64,000 bases of DNA from CAVTPU01 sp963736695 (GTDB lineage: Bacteria > Actinomycetota > Actinomycetes > Mycobacteriales > Micromonosporaceae). A program made the translations under genes and the position numbers. The DNA lies in NCBI GenBank assembly GCA_963736695.1, contig CAVTPU010000004.1, positions 2,480,001 to 2,544,000 on the forward strand. Reading direction: 5' to 3'. Under the pieces are notes generated by a model that had not been told where the DNA came from, ran no database searches, and saw only the letters and a program-made list of their open reading frames with translations. Shown here in pieces: positions 16,513-25,526 of this stretch. How positions within the stretch are numbered: the first letter of the stretch is position 1; every line of letters starts with the position of its first letter.

Positions 16513-17406
16513 ATGCCATCAGTTGTGCTCCTCGAGCTCGCCGACACCGCGCGCCTCGCCGACGCCGGGGCTTCGCCGCGCGTACCAGCCCTCACCTGCG
16601 CGGATGCCCTCCGCGCAGGTGGTGCCACGGTGACCATGGTGACCGCCGGGGCCGACTCGGAGATCGACTCGGCGATCGAGCCGGTGGTGGCGGGGCAGGC
16701 CCGCCTGATCGTCGCGGCGGGCACCGACGGCGAGGTGCGGGCCGTGGTCCGCCGGCTCACCCGCCGGCAGGCTCCCCCGCCGTCGAAACGGCCCGCCCAC
16801 CTGCCCCCGGACCGAACCGTCTTCGACCTGCCCCCGTTGGCGGTGCTGTCACTCGCCCCGGCCATGCCCGCGCTCGTCGCCGCACTCGGCCTGCCCCGCG
16901 ACCCCATCGCCGTCGCGACCGCCGTCCTCGCCGGCCGCGAGCGACGCCTCGACCTGCTGCGCACCGACTCCGGGTCGGTCACGGTGCACGGCTGCCTGCT
17001 CGGCGGGGTCGATCGCCACAATCAAGCCGCCCCCTGGTGGGGTCGGGTCGAGGTCGACGACGCCGTGCTCAGCGACGGCACCGACCCCGTGGTGGCCTGC
17101 TCGATCCGCAACACCGGACCCTCCGCTGTGGATGGTCTTCCGCTCGTCACGCATAGCGCTGCCGACGACGGCATGATCACCGTCGCGGTCGCGGTGCCGG
17201 TCGCACACCGACGGGCACTACGGAAACCCAAGATCCAATTCGAGGTACGCCGTGCCCATGGTCGCGCCGTCAGCGTGACCCCTCGCGACGACGCCGACCA
17301 CCCACTCGGGGACGGCCTTCCCTTCGTTGACGACGGGGTCGTCGGCCGACTGTCCCGCAAACGGGTGTGGTGGATCGAACGCGGAGCGTGGGCCGTCTAT
17401 ATGTGA
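16513..17406 (+). CDS. Degenerate diacylglycerol-kinase-like protein
   Basis: Protein of 297 residues. The arrangement resembles the lipid/DAG kinase catalytic fold: an N-terminal phosphate-binding half with LIVAAGTDGEVRAVVR, and a C-terminal beta half with DGLPLVTHSAADDGMITVAVAV and a basic KIQFEVRRAHGRAVSV. The canonical GGDGT nucleotide motif is replaced by AGTDG, so catalysis is uncertain. Such genes accompany purA in related actinomycetes as far as I recall. Start ATG at 16513. It may be an inactive homologue or have altered substrate use. Confidence 0.6.
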   Translation: MPSVVLLELADTARLADAGASPRVPALTCADALRAGGATVTMVTAGADSEIDSAIEPVVAGQARLIVAAGTDGEVRAVVRRLTRRQAPPPSKRPAHLPPDRTVFDLPPLAVLSLAPAMPALVAALGLPRDPIAVATAVLAGRERRLDLLRTDSGSVTVHGCLLGGVDRHNQAAPWWGRVEVDDAVLSDGTDPVVACSIRNTGPSAVDGLPLVTHSAADDGMITVAVAVPVAHRRALRKPKIQFEVRRAHGRAVSVTPRDDADHPLGDGLPFVDDGVVGRLSRKRVWWIERGAWAVYM

Positions 17407-17450
17407 GCCGAGCACCCATGTGTCACCCTGAAGGCACAGGGGGTGATGAT

Positions 17451-18464
17451 GTGTCCCACGACGTCAACGCGGCGCCGTCCGGACCGGCCGACGGCGCCGG
17501 TTTCGCACCCGGGTCGCCGTGGCACGGCGCGCCTGTTCCGCGCCCAAGTCACCGAAGCGCACCAGGATCCACGCAGATCCCGACACCCACCGCACGACCC
17601 TCGACACCCGCTGCTGGAGCCGAGCCAACCGCAGACGGTGGCCGAGCCCCAGACCCGGAGCGCCCGGATCGGGCCGGCGGCACGACCGAACTCAGCGCGG
17701 CACGTCGTGCCTTCAGTGGCGTCCGCCAAATCACTATCGCCAACCCGACACCGAACGCGGGCAAGACGGTCGCCACGGTCATGCTGGCCTTCACCTTCGC
17801 CCAAATCCGTGGTGAACCCGTGCTGGCCTGGGACAACGACGAAACCCACGCGGCGCTGAGCAGCCTCGCGCACCCACCCGGGCACTGCGCCACGGTGTGG
17901 GAGTTGCTGCGTGACATCGCGCGAACCGAGAACGGCTCGCCGCTGCGAGACTATCTGCGCTCGAGTTCTGAGGCGGCGTTCGCGGTCCTCGCCTCGGGCG
18001 CGGCTCGCGCCGACGAGGTTCTCAGCGCCTCGGCCTTCCGCCGGGCACGCGACGTGATCAGCCAGCACTACCGACTGATTCTCGTCGACACCGGGGACGA
18101 CGTCACGACCCAGAGTTGGCAAGCGGCGATGGACGCCACCGATCAACTGGTGATTCCGGTCGGCGTCGACGACGGTCACGCCGCCGTCGCCGAATCGGCG
18201 CTGCGCCTGCTTGACCAACTCGACCAGCGCGGCAGGCATTCGGTGACGCAGCGCGCCGTCGTGGTTGTGACCGAACCAGCCATCCCGGCGCCCGCCGGGC
18301 GCACACGCGCCCATCGGGAATTGGCCCGCCGGTGTCGTGCGGTGTGCCGGGTGCCGCCCGATCCCGTCCTCGGGTCGCGGGCCCCGTTGCGCTATTCGGC
18401 GCTCAGCGCCGAAAGCCGACGCCGCTGGCTGCGCGTGGTCGCGGCCGTCGCCGATGGACTGTGA
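17451..18464 (+). CDS. MinD/ParA-like ATPase
   Basis: Protein of 337 residues: about 100 residues of Pro/Ala-rich disordered N-terminus, then a SIMIBI-class ATPase fold. The deviant Walker A is replaced by NPTPNAGKT, and VLAWDNDETHAAL and LILVDTGDDVTTQSWQAAMDATDQLVIPV correspond to the switch regions. Actinobacterial proteins of this type are annotated as MinD/ParA family with unknown cargo; some are linked to secretion or cell-pole functions. The GTG at 17451 has AGGGGG about eight bases upstream; an ATG at 17418 in frame is an alternative. Confidence 0.75.
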   Translation: MSHDVNAAPSGPADGAGFAPGSPWHGAPVPRPSHRSAPGSTQIPTPTARPSTPAAGAEPTADGGRAPDPERPDRAGGTTELSAARRAFSGVRQITIANPTPNAGKTVATVMLAFTFAQIRGEPVLAWDNDETHAALSSLAHPPGHCATVWELLRDIARTENGSPLRDYLRSSSEAAFAVLASGAARADEVLSASAFRRARDVISQHYRLILVDTGDDVTTQSWQAAMDATDQLVIPVGVDDGHAAVAESALRLLDQLDQRGRHSVTQRAVVVVTEPAIPAPAGRTRAHRELARRCRAVCRVPPDPVLGSRAPLRYSALSAESRRRWLRVVAAVADGL

Positions 18465-18469
18465 TCGTC

Positions 18470-18871
18470 TCAGCCGGCGAGCGCATCGGCAGCGGCCGGA
18501 TCACAATCGCGCAGAAACCGCGCACACCGAGCGGCCTCGTCCGACTCGCCGATCGCGTCGGCGGCCTTCGCCAACAGGTGCACGCACCGCAGAAAACCCC
18601 GATTGGGCTCATGTGACCAGGGCACCGGTCCGGCACCCCGCCACCCGTTGCGACGCAATTGATCAAGCCCGCGGTGATATCCCGTACGGGCGAACGCATA
18701 TGCGGTCACGACCTGCCCGCTCTCGAACGCAGCCTCAGCCAGACCGGCCCAGGCCGCGCTCACCGCGGGAAATCGCTCGGCCAACTCCTCCGGCGTCGCA
18801 TCAGTCGCCGCGGCGAAGCTGTCGTCGGTGGGCAACAGCGTGGCCGCGGGCTGGGGGAGAAGATTCGCCAT
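18470..18871 (-). CDS. DUF3151 family protein
   Basis: Protein of 133 residues. MANLLPQPAATLLP at the N-terminus, FARTGYHRGLDQLRRNGWRG and VPWSHEPNRGFLRCVHLLAKAADAIGE are hallmarks of the actinobacterial DUF3151 family, predicted all-helical and of unknown function. It typically lies close to the class II aldolase gene, as here. I chose the ATG at 18871 that begins the conserved region rather than an upstream start at 18931. Confidence 0.85.
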   Translation of the reverse strand: MANLLPQPAATLLPTDDSFAAATDATPEELAERFPAVSAAWAGLAEAAFESGQVVTAYAFARTGYHRGLDQLRRNGWRGAGPVPWSHEPNRGFLRCVHLLAKAADAIGESDEAARCARFLRDCDPAAADALAG

Positions 18872-19003
18872 GAGGGTATTCAACCCCGTCACGCCGCGTC
18901 GTGGTAGCTGATCTGGTGAGGGGTTTTCCACAGTTCGGGGCGCTTGTGGCGGCGGCGTCGGCTCGCCCAGCGCGATTCGACGGCTGGGGAGATGATGGGC
19001 GGC

Positions 19004-20290
19004 ATGTCCCTGAACCTCCCATCACAACGCGCCGCGGGTCAGTCGGAGACCACGACACCCAGGCCGCTCGGCCACGCTGTCGAACTCGCACCCGCTGGAC
19101 TGTCAACCACTGCAGCGCAGACCCGTGCCGGCGAGGTCGAGTCACGCGTCGAATTCGACTCGCGGGTGCGGGCCGGATCGCTCGCCGGGTTGATCATTCA
19201 GGGGCTGAGGCTCGATCGGCGCCCGCCGGATCTCAGCACCGTCGATGTCTCGAACACCCTCTTCGTCGGCTGCCACTTCGATGATCCGACCGTCGCCGCG
19301 AACATCACCGAACGTGGGGGTCACGTGGTCCCGGCGTTCGACGCCGTCCCCTATCCGACCATGCCGCCTCGGCTATATGTCGCGGACGATCTCGCCGCGG
19401 GCTTCGCCGACGGCGGCTTCGACGCGATGTACGACACGGTGGTCTATCGTCACTACCTCGCCCACGGTGGCCCGGTGCCCGACCTGCGGGAGGCGCTCGC
19501 GCAGCGCATCCACGACGCGGGAATCGATGACGCACTCGGCGAGACGATCTCCGAGTGGACCGCCGCGAGTTCCGAGGCGTCGGTCGTCGGCATCATGGGT
19601 GGGCACAACGAATCACGTGGCTCCCGACCCTACCGGCTGGTCGCCGGCTTGGCCCACCGGTTGGCCCGAGCCGGCCGACTCGTCGTCACCGGCGGCGGCC
19701 CGGGCGTGATGGAGGCGGCGAATCTCGGCGCGTTTCTCCGGACCGCCAATGACGACGCGCTCACCGAGGCGATCGACCGGCTCGCGACCGCGCCGCACTT
19801 CACCGACCACGATCCTTACACCGCCGCCGCGATCGCCGTTCGCCGTCTCCGCGCGACGATCGACGAACCGGCGGACTCGGCCGGCCGTCTCGCCCGGGGT
19901 GGGCTCGCCCTGCCGACGTGGCACTACGGTCACGAGCCGGCGAACCTCTTCGCTGGCGCGATCGCGAAATACTTCTCCAACGCGATTCGCGAAGACACCA
20001 TCCTGCGCCTGTGCCGGGGCGGCATCGTCTTCGCGCCCGGCCGGGCGGGCACCGTGCAAGAGGTCTTCCAGGCCGCGACGAAGGCGTTCTATGGCACCGA
20101 CGGCGACAGCGGGCCGTTCGTCTTTCTCGACATCGACTATTGGACCACGACGATGCCGGTGCGGGGCCTGCTCGCGCCGTTGCTCGCGGCCTCACCACAC
20201 GGCGACCTCTCGTCGCTCATTCGCCTCACCGATGACATCGATGAGGCGGCCGAACTGCTCATGGCCGCCTCATCGATGTCTGACTCGTAA
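19004..20290 (+). CDS. LOG-family Rossmann-fold protein
   Basis: Protein of 428 residues. GGGPGVMEAANLGAF (about residue 229) is the nucleotide-binding signature of lysine-decarboxylase-like (LOG) proteins; the second motif PGGxGTxxE is present as PGRAGTVQE (about residue 345). Family members often hydrolyse nucleoside monophosphates to free base and ribose phosphate. An N-terminal domain of about 180 residues with a DVSNTLFVGCHF segment precedes the LOG core, making it longer than the roughly 190-residue simple LOG proteins. The ATG at 19004 is chosen; overlapping ATGs lie at 18992 and 18995 next to GGGGAG. Confidence 0.8.
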   Translation: MSLNLPSQRAAGQSETTTPRPLGHAVELAPAGLSTTAAQTRAGEVESRVEFDSRVRAGSLAGLIIQGLRLDRRPPDLSTVDVSNTLFVGCHFDDPTVAANITERGGHVVPAFDAVPYPTMPPRLYVADDLAAGFADGGFDAMYDTVVYRHYLAHGGPVPDLREALAQRIHDAGIDDALGETISEWTAASSEASVVGIMGGHNESRGSRPYRLVAGLAHRLARAGRLVVTGGGPGVMEAANLGAFLRTANDDALTEAIDRLATAPHFTDHDPYTAAAIAVRRLRATIDEPADSAGRLARGGLALPTWHYGHEPANLFAGAIAKYFSNAIREDTILRLCRGGIVFAPGRAGTVQEVFQAATKAFYGTDGDSGPFVFLDIDYWTTTMPVRGLLAPLLAASPHGDLSSLIRLTDDIDEAAELLMAASSMSDS

Positions 20291-20333
20291 ACCGTCGCAC
20301 CGGGTCAGCGTGACGCGAACATCGACACGATGT

Positions 20334-21359
20334 TCACCGCGCCAGGCTGGTCCCGGTCGAACGCAGGTCCTCGCAGGCCTGCACGACCCGCTTCGCCATG
20401 CCCTCCTCGGCCGCCTTGCCCCAGGCCCGGGGGTCATATGCCTTCTTGTCGCCAACCTCGCCGTCCACTTTGAGCACACCGTCATAGTGAGAGAACATGT
20501 GAGCGGCGACCGGGCGGGTGAACGAATATTGCGTGTCGGTGTCGACGTTCATCTTGACCACGCCGTAGTCGAGAGCGGATCGGATCTCGGAGAGCAACGA
20601 TCCGGAGCCGCCGTGGAACACCAAGTTGAACGGCTTCTCCTGGCCGTATTGCGCGCCGACCGCGTCCTGGATCTCTTTGAGGATCTCGGGACGGAGCTTG
20701 ACGTTTCCGGGCTTATAGACACCGTGGACATTGCCGAAGGTGAGTGCCGCCATATAGGCGCCCTTGTCGCCCAGCCCCAGCGCGGCGGCGGTGGCGAGCC
20801 CGTCCTCGACTGTGGTGTAAAGCTTTTCGTCGATCGCGCCGACGATGCCGTCCTCCTCGCCGCCGACGACCCCCACCTCGATCTCCAAAATGATCTTAGC
20901 TGCGGCGCAGTCTGCGAGCAGTTCCTCGGCGATCGTGAGGTTCTCCGCCAGCGGCACGGCCGAACCGTCCCACATGTGGGACTGGAAGATCGGCTCGCCA
21001 CCTGCGGCGACCCGCTCCTTCGACAACGCGATGAGGGGGCGGACGAAGCCGTCGAGCTTGTTCTTCGGGCAGTGGTCGGTGTGCAGGGCGATCGTGACCG
21101 GATATTTCTTCGCGACCTCGGCGGCGTAGGCGGCGAACGCGACGGAGCCGGTGACCATGTCCTTGATGGTCGGACCGGAGAGATATTCCGCACCGCCGGT
21201 GGAGACCTGAACGATTCCGTCACTGCCCGCGTCGGCGAAACCGCGCAGCGCCGCGTTGAGCGTCTGCGACGAGGTCACGTTGATCGCCGGATACGCGAAT
21301 CCGCCCGCCTTCGCGCGGGAGATCATTTCGGCGTAGACCTCGGATGTGGCGATTGGCAT
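20334..21359 (-). CDS. fbaA: Class II fructose-bisphosphate aldolase
   Basis: Zinc-dependent aldolase of glycolysis and gluconeogenesis, 341 residues. The metal-binding HTDHCPKNKLDGFVRPL, FNLVFHGGSGSL and VVKMNVDTDTQYSFTRP are diagnostic. The start MPIATSEVYAEM is the usual N-terminus, at the ATG at 21359. It ends 43 bases from the end of the convergent LOG gene. Confidence 0.97.
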   Translation of the reverse strand: MPIATSEVYAEMISRAKAGGFAYPAINVTSSQTLNAALRGFADAGSDGIVQVSTGGAEYLSGPTIKDMVTGSVAFAAYAAEVAKKYPVTIALHTDHCPKNKLDGFVRPLIALSKERVAAGGEPIFQSHMWDGSAVPLAENLTIAEELLADCAAAKIILEIEVGVVGGEEDGIVGAIDEKLYTTVEDGLATAAALGLGDKGAYMAALTFGNVHGVYKPGNVKLRPEILKEIQDAVGAQYGQEKPFNLVFHGGSGSLLSEIRSALDYGVVKMNVDTDTQYSFTRPVAAHMFSHYDGVLKVDGEVGDKKAYDPRAWGKAAEEGMAKRVVQACEDLRSTGTSLAR

Positions 21360-21518
21360 CCCGGATGCTCCTTGATCTTGTGTGGTGGCCTGCCCTGGCG
21401 GACCGCACTGTCCCTGATGTCGGGCAGTATCGCGCAGTTCGCGCCACCGCCCGACATCAGGATACGGAGAGCCGACCTGGCGTACGGTGAGAAGTGGACG
21501 ATCGCCAAGGGAGGCACG

Positions 21519-21737
21519 ATGGCCCGGCCGCACGATGAGCCTGTCGCAACCAACCATCTGGACCCCGCCGACCGTGACCCGATGGCCCCGGCCGAGGACG
21601 CGGTGGAGCAGGCGACGCTGGCCAATCCGGCCGACGCGCCCGACACGCCCGGCCCCGACGCCGACTCAGCCGAAGTCGGCGAATACGACGCGCTCGAGCA
21701 GTCGCGGGCCGCCGACTTCGATGATGACTACCGCTGA
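21519..21737 (+). CDS. Small acidic hypothetical protein
   Basis: Protein of 72 residues, very acidic and rich in Ala, Asp, Pro and Glu (for example ADAPDTPGPDADSAEVGEYD), no Cys and no hydrophobic segment, so probably disordered. The ATG at 21519 follows AAGGGAGG, a strong ribosome site, which supports real translation. It is divergent from fbaA. I do not recognise a family. Confidence 0.6.
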   Translation: MARPHDEPVATNHLDPADRDPMAPAEDAVEQATLANPADAPDTPGPDADSAEVGEYDALEQSRAADFDDDYR

Positions 21738-21836
21738 GGTCCGCCGGTGAGGTCCGCCGGCGCCGCAGACCCGCGGACCCGCCGGTTCGGCTCCGGTGAG
21801 CGGGCGCTGGGAACCCAGCGGGTAACCTGATTCGCC

Positions 21837-22622
21837 GTGGAGACCGCTGCGGCCCTTGCGCTCGCTGACACCCTGGCCATCAACCCGCTCAACGCCGCGG
21901 AGTTGCTCGCCGCGTTCGGCCTCATCGGCGTACTCGCGATCATTTTCGCGGAGACCGGCCTGTTGGTCGGTTTCTTCTTCCCCGGCGATTCCCTGCTCTT
22001 CCTGGCTGGGATCGCGGCATCGCCGTTCGCCAACGAGATTCTGCCCGGAGTGCAGTTGTCCCTGGCGTGGCTCACAATCGGCGCGCCGATCTGCGCCATC
22101 GCTGGCGCCCAACTGGGGCACCTTCTCGGCGCACGATATGGTCGAAAGATCTTTGATAAGCCCGATTCAAAGATCTTTAAACCGGTGTACGTGGAGAAGG
22201 CCGAATACTATTTCGCGAAGTTCGGCCCCGCCAAAGCCGTGGTCTTGGCTCGGTTCATCCCCGTGGTGCGCACCTTCCTCAACCCGGTCGCGGGCGTGCT
22301 GGAGATGCCCGCACGCACTTTCCTCCTCTGGAACGTCATCGGCGGTCTACTGTGGACCGAAGGACTGCTGCTCATCGGCTACTTCGTGGCGAAGAAGATC
22401 ACCGACTACATCCCGGCCGACAAGATCGACAGCTACCTTCTGCCGGTGATTCTGTTCATCGTCCTGCTCTCGGCCCTGCCGATCTTCATCGAGGTCTGGC
22501 GCAACCGGCGGGAAACTCGACTCGCGGCACGTTCGGCGGCGACACAGTCGGACGCAGGACGGCCTTCCACGCCGCCGGCCGACGCCAACGCCGGGCATGA
22601 GGGCCGACACCGCGACGCCTGA
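21837..22622 (+). CDS. DedA-family membrane protein
   Basis: Protein of 261 residues with the VTT/SNARE-associated fold. FAETGLLVGFFFPGDSLLFLAG and the C-terminal ARFIPVVRTFLNPVAG with its conserved Arg are DedA signatures. DedA proteins flip phospholipids or carrier lipids and are tied to proton motive force. The tail of about 45 residues is polar. The start is GTG at 21837 with little visible ribosome site. It ends at a hairpin shared with the convergent VWA gene. Confidence 0.92.
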   Translation: METAAALALADTLAINPLNAAELLAAFGLIGVLAIIFAETGLLVGFFFPGDSLLFLAGIAASPFANEILPGVQLSLAWLTIGAPICAIAGAQLGHLLGARYGRKIFDKPDSKIFKPVYVEKAEYYFAKFGPAKAVVLARFIPVVRTFLNPVAGVLEMPARTFLLWNVIGGLLWTEGLLLIGYFVAKKITDYIPADKIDSYLLPVILFIVLLSALPIFIEVWRNRRETRLAARSAATQSDAGRPSTPPADANAGHEGRHRDA

Positions 22623-22646
22623 GCGTGCGACGTCTGAACGCAGTGT

Positions 22647-22684
22647 CGTCTGAACGCGGTGTCGAACAGCTCCGCGTTCAGACG
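22647..22684. terminator. Bidirectional hairpin terminator
   Basis: Arms 22647-22659 and 22672-22684 are perfectly complementary over 13 bases with a 12-base loop. The right arm includes the stop codon of the VWA gene. The left arm sequence is also repeated imperfectly at 22631-22645. Confidence 0.7.
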
Positions 22685-24390
22685 GCACCGATGCGCAGGA
22701 GCGCCTTCAAAAAGATCATCTGGATATCGGCGGGGTTCGTGAGTGGGAAGTATCCGCCGCCGGCCGCATCGGCGATCTGCTGAAGTTCCCTGCCGCCAGC
22801 CTCGTCGGTGTCGATCCCGATGAGGATCATCCGGATGGGCCGGGTGGGGTCGGCGAGGCGCTGCAGATCCTGCAGAAACTTGGCCCGTCGCACCTCGCTC
22901 GGACTGCTGTCGCCCCCGTCGGTGAAGGCGACCACGAGGTTAAGCCGACTCGGGTCATAACCGTCGCGGACACGCTGATAGGCATCGAGCAGAGTGTCAT
23001 AGAGGTCGGAGCGGTCCGAACGGGCCTGGTTCGTCTTCGCGGCGCGCTCCGCGAAGAGCCGCTTGTGCGAGGCGCTGAGCCGGTCCGACGCGACAAGTTC
23101 CTTGTGTCCGGTATTGAAGGTCCACATCCCCACCTCGCTGACCGGGGTGAAGAGGTTGAGCCCCGTCTGCGCGGCCGCGAACATGACCGCGGATCGCGAC
23201 ATCGCGTCGTCGCCGGTGCCGATCCACCGCGCCATCGAGGCGGAGGTGTCGAACAGAACGATTGTGCGGGAGGGCGCGGTGGCCGCGGTCCAGACCTCGA
23301 GTGCCCGCCGGACGCGAACGGGGTCGTCGATCGGCGTGCCGACGGCGGGTTCGGCGGTCGTGGCCGCCGTGGCTGGGAAACCCGGGCCCACTTTGCCGTG
23401 TGAATCGCGGAACCCGTGTGACGCCAACCGGCGTGTCGCCGCGGCGCCGAGCAGCTCGGTGCGCAGCAGTTGCGCCGCCTGAACCGTCGCCCGAGGCAGG
23501 GTTGAGCGAATCGCGAAGGGATAGTCGAGCATGGGCGCCGCCGGGTCGATCTGAACCGCCACGATCGACTGGCCGGATGTGGCCGCACGAGGTCGCACGA
23601 CCGCCTGCTCGGCGACCGGACCCGCGTTGCTGGTGGCGCCCAGTGAACCGAGCAGCTCATCGCTTGTCGGTGTCACGGCGAGGCTGCGAAACGTCCGCAC
23701 CAGCCCTGGCAAGTCGGCATCATTGTTCGCGAACGCCTCGTTGAAGAGCATCGCGAAGGCGAGACCGGCCGTCTCGCGGCGCGGATCCGCGACGCCGAAT
23801 CTCCATTGATCGCGCTGGGCGAGCAGCGGCTTGATGGTGGCGATCTGCAGTCGCGCTTCGGGCCAGCCGAAGCGACGCGCGTCCGATTCGGGCATCGCCA
23901 TCACCACGGGCGAACTGGCGATCGAACGGGCATCCGCATGAAACGCCGCCGAGTCCACCGCTTGGACTCGAGCCAACCACGCCGTCGAATCTGGAATCCA
24001 GACCGCCGGCAGATCGGCGGCGTTGGGGTCAGGTGAGGGCGTCGAGGGGGCGCCGGGTCCGACGTCGACAGGCTTTCCGGCCGCAGCGGTCAGTTGTTGG
24101 GCCATCATGGCAGGGGTGACCGGGTTGACGGTGAGCACGACGCAAACCCCACCGATGTGTGGTTTCGTCGCGGCCCAGTCGGATCCGGCCTCACTGAGCA
24201 CCGGGGCAAGCTCGGGTGCCACGGCAACCCGCAGAGAAATCTCACCGGTGCAGCCGGCGGCGTTGGCCGAGACCAACTTCACGGTGGCGAGCACCGCGAC
24301 TCCGACGAGCGCTACGGCCCCGATCAACACCGGTGACCGGCGCCGGGTCCGGCGTCGGGTGATGTGGCGTCCGGACACACTGGCCCCCAC
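22678..24390 (-). CDS. Membrane-anchored substrate-binding-like protein with C-terminal VWA domain
   Basis: Protein of 570 residues. Order: basic N-terminus, one hydrophobic segment (SPVLIGAVALVGVAVLATVKLV, about 19-40) that may be a signal or lipoprotein anchor (NAAGC), a periplasmic-binding-like domain (about 45-340) and a von Willebrand A domain (about 370-565) with the metal site DTSAS, the GDSS-containing VVAFTDGGDSSPSEV strand and ILIGIDTDEAG. Extracellular VWA domains bind protein partners through Mg2+; the ligand of the first domain is unknown. Similar fusions are widespread in actinomycetes. It is convergent with the DedA gene. Confidence 0.8.
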   Translation of the reverse strand: MGASVSGRHITRRRTRRRSPVLIGAVALVGVAVLATVKLVSANAAGCTGEISLRVAVAPELAPVLSEAGSDWAATKPHIGGVCVVLTVNPVTPAMMAQQLTAAAGKPVDVGPGAPSTPSPDPNAADLPAVWIPDSTAWLARVQAVDSAAFHADARSIASSPVVMAMPESDARRFGWPEARLQIATIKPLLAQRDQWRFGVADPRRETAGLAFAMLFNEAFANNDADLPGLVRTFRSLAVTPTSDELLGSLGATSNAGPVAEQAVVRPRAATSGQSIVAVQIDPAAPMLDYPFAIRSTLPRATVQAAQLLRTELLGAAATRRLASHGFRDSHGKVGPGFPATAATTAEPAVGTPIDDPVRVRRALEVWTAATAPSRTIVLFDTSASMARWIGTGDDAMSRSAVMFAAAQTGLNLFTPVSEVGMWTFNTGHKELVASDRLSASHKRLFAERAAKTNQARSDRSDLYDTLLDAYQRVRDGYDPSRLNLVVAFTDGGDSSPSEVRRAKFLQDLQRLADPTRPIRMILIGIDTDEAGGRELQQIADAAGGGYFPLTNPADIQMIFLKALLRIGAV

Positions 24391-24535
24391 TTCAGCAGGT
24401 TGGGCGCACAGCGTACCCGGAGATCAGGACAGCACCATGGGGTCCCGCGGCGGACAGGTCATGCCGACTCGCGAACCACATGGCCGCTACGGGCCCTGGC
24501 GCCGGACGAATCGGGCCGGCGCCTGGGCCCGTGGG

Positions 24536-24904
24536 CTAGCGTGCCCGCTTCGTGGCACGCTTGCGCGGCGGGGTCAGCAGATCAGCGATCTGCTGAATGG
24601 CCGACGGCACCAGCCGGTAGTAGGCCCACACGCCACGCTTTTCCCGCTCCAGCAGGCCGGACTCGGTGAGGATGCGCAGGTGGTGGCTGACGGTCGGCTG
24701 TGACAGCCCGATCGGCGCGGTGAGGTCGCAGACGCACGCCTCCCCGTCCGGTGATGCCTGGATAAGGCTGAGCAGCCGCAGGCGTGCCGGGTCGGCAAGC
24801 GCCTTCAGCACGCCAGCGAGTCGCTCAGCGTCGATGCGGTCATATGGCTCACCGTTCAGCGGTGAGCTGGAGGGCAATATCAGTTCAGCAAGCGCAGTTC
24901 GCAC
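24536..24904 (-). CDS. ArsR/SmtB-family metalloregulator
   Basis: Winged-helix repressor of 122 residues. The recognition helix region is IGLSQPTVSHHLRILTESGLLERE. The ACVCDL sequence matches the Cys-Val-Cys sensor of the As(III)/Sb(III)-type ArsR helix. No arsenic resistance gene is next to it, so its target is elsewhere or not metal-related. The GTG start at 24904 has AAAGGAT upstream. It lies 82 bases downstream of the pyrE stop on the same strand. Confidence 0.88.
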   Translation of the reverse strand: MRTALAELILPSSSPLNGEPYDRIDAERLAGVLKALADPARLRLLSLIQASPDGEACVCDLTAPIGLSQPTVSHHLRILTESGLLEREKRGVWAYYRLVPSAIQQIADLLTPPRKRATKRAR

Positions 24905-24986
24905 GTCTTACATCCTTTCACCAGGCACCATCGATTCGACAACATATCCGTGACTATCGAAACGACATTTCTTATTGGCTGAATAG

Positions 24987-25526
24987 TCAGGCTGGCAGGT
25001 CCAGATCGGCGAGCGTGTACGCCGACCGAAAGTCCAGCCCAGTCGACCGAACCACTTCCCCAGCACCTCGATCGACGATTACCGCTGTCCCAATGACATG
25101 AGCGCCGGCGTGACGCAGGGCGTCAACCGCACTCAACACGCTACTGCCTGTAGTTGAAGTGTCCTCAACGGCGAGAACTCGACGCCCGGCGACATCCGGA
25201 CCTTCGATACGTCGTTGCAGACCGTGCGCCTTTCCTTCTTTACGTACGACGAACGCGTCCAGCGCGCGACCCCGGTCCCGTGCCGCATGCAACATCGCGG
25301 TCGCGATCGGGTCGGCGCCGAGCGTCAACCCCCCGACCGCGTCGAAGTCCCAGTCATCGACAAGGTCGAGCATCACCCGTCCCACCAGTGGCGCCGCTTG
25401 GTGCTGCAGGGTGACTCGGCGAAGATCGACATATACATCCGCCTCCGCCCCCGACGACAGCACCACGCGACCACGCACCACGGCGAGATCATGGATAAGT
25501 TTACGCAGGTCGTCGCGCTCCGACAT
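24987..25526 (-). CDS. pyrE: Orotate phosphoribosyltransferase
   Basis: Transfers orotate to PRPP to give OMP in pyrimidine synthesis; 179 residues. The PRPP motif VLAVEDTSTTGSSVLSAVDAL and the ADVYVDLRRVTLQHQAAPLVGRV segment identify it. I chose the ATG at 25526 (MSERDDLRKLIHDLAV); the frame is open for another 33 codons upstream without conserved content. A gene-poor stretch lies upstream. Confidence 0.93.
   Translation of the reverse strand: MSERDDLRKLIHDLAVVRGRVVLSSGAEADVYVDLRRVTLQHQAAPLVGRVMLDLVDDWDFDAVGGLTLGADPIATAMLHAARDRGRALDAFVVRKEGKAHGLQRRIEGPDVAGRRVLAVEDTSTTGSSVLSAVDALRHAGAHVIGTAVIVDRGAGEVVRSTGLDFRSAYTLADLDLPA

Noticed and set aside
19749..21737. Very long plus-strand frame through the aldolase gene
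   Set aside because: It is antisense to fbaA and out of frame with the LOG gene; only its last 73 codons, with their own ribosome site, look real.
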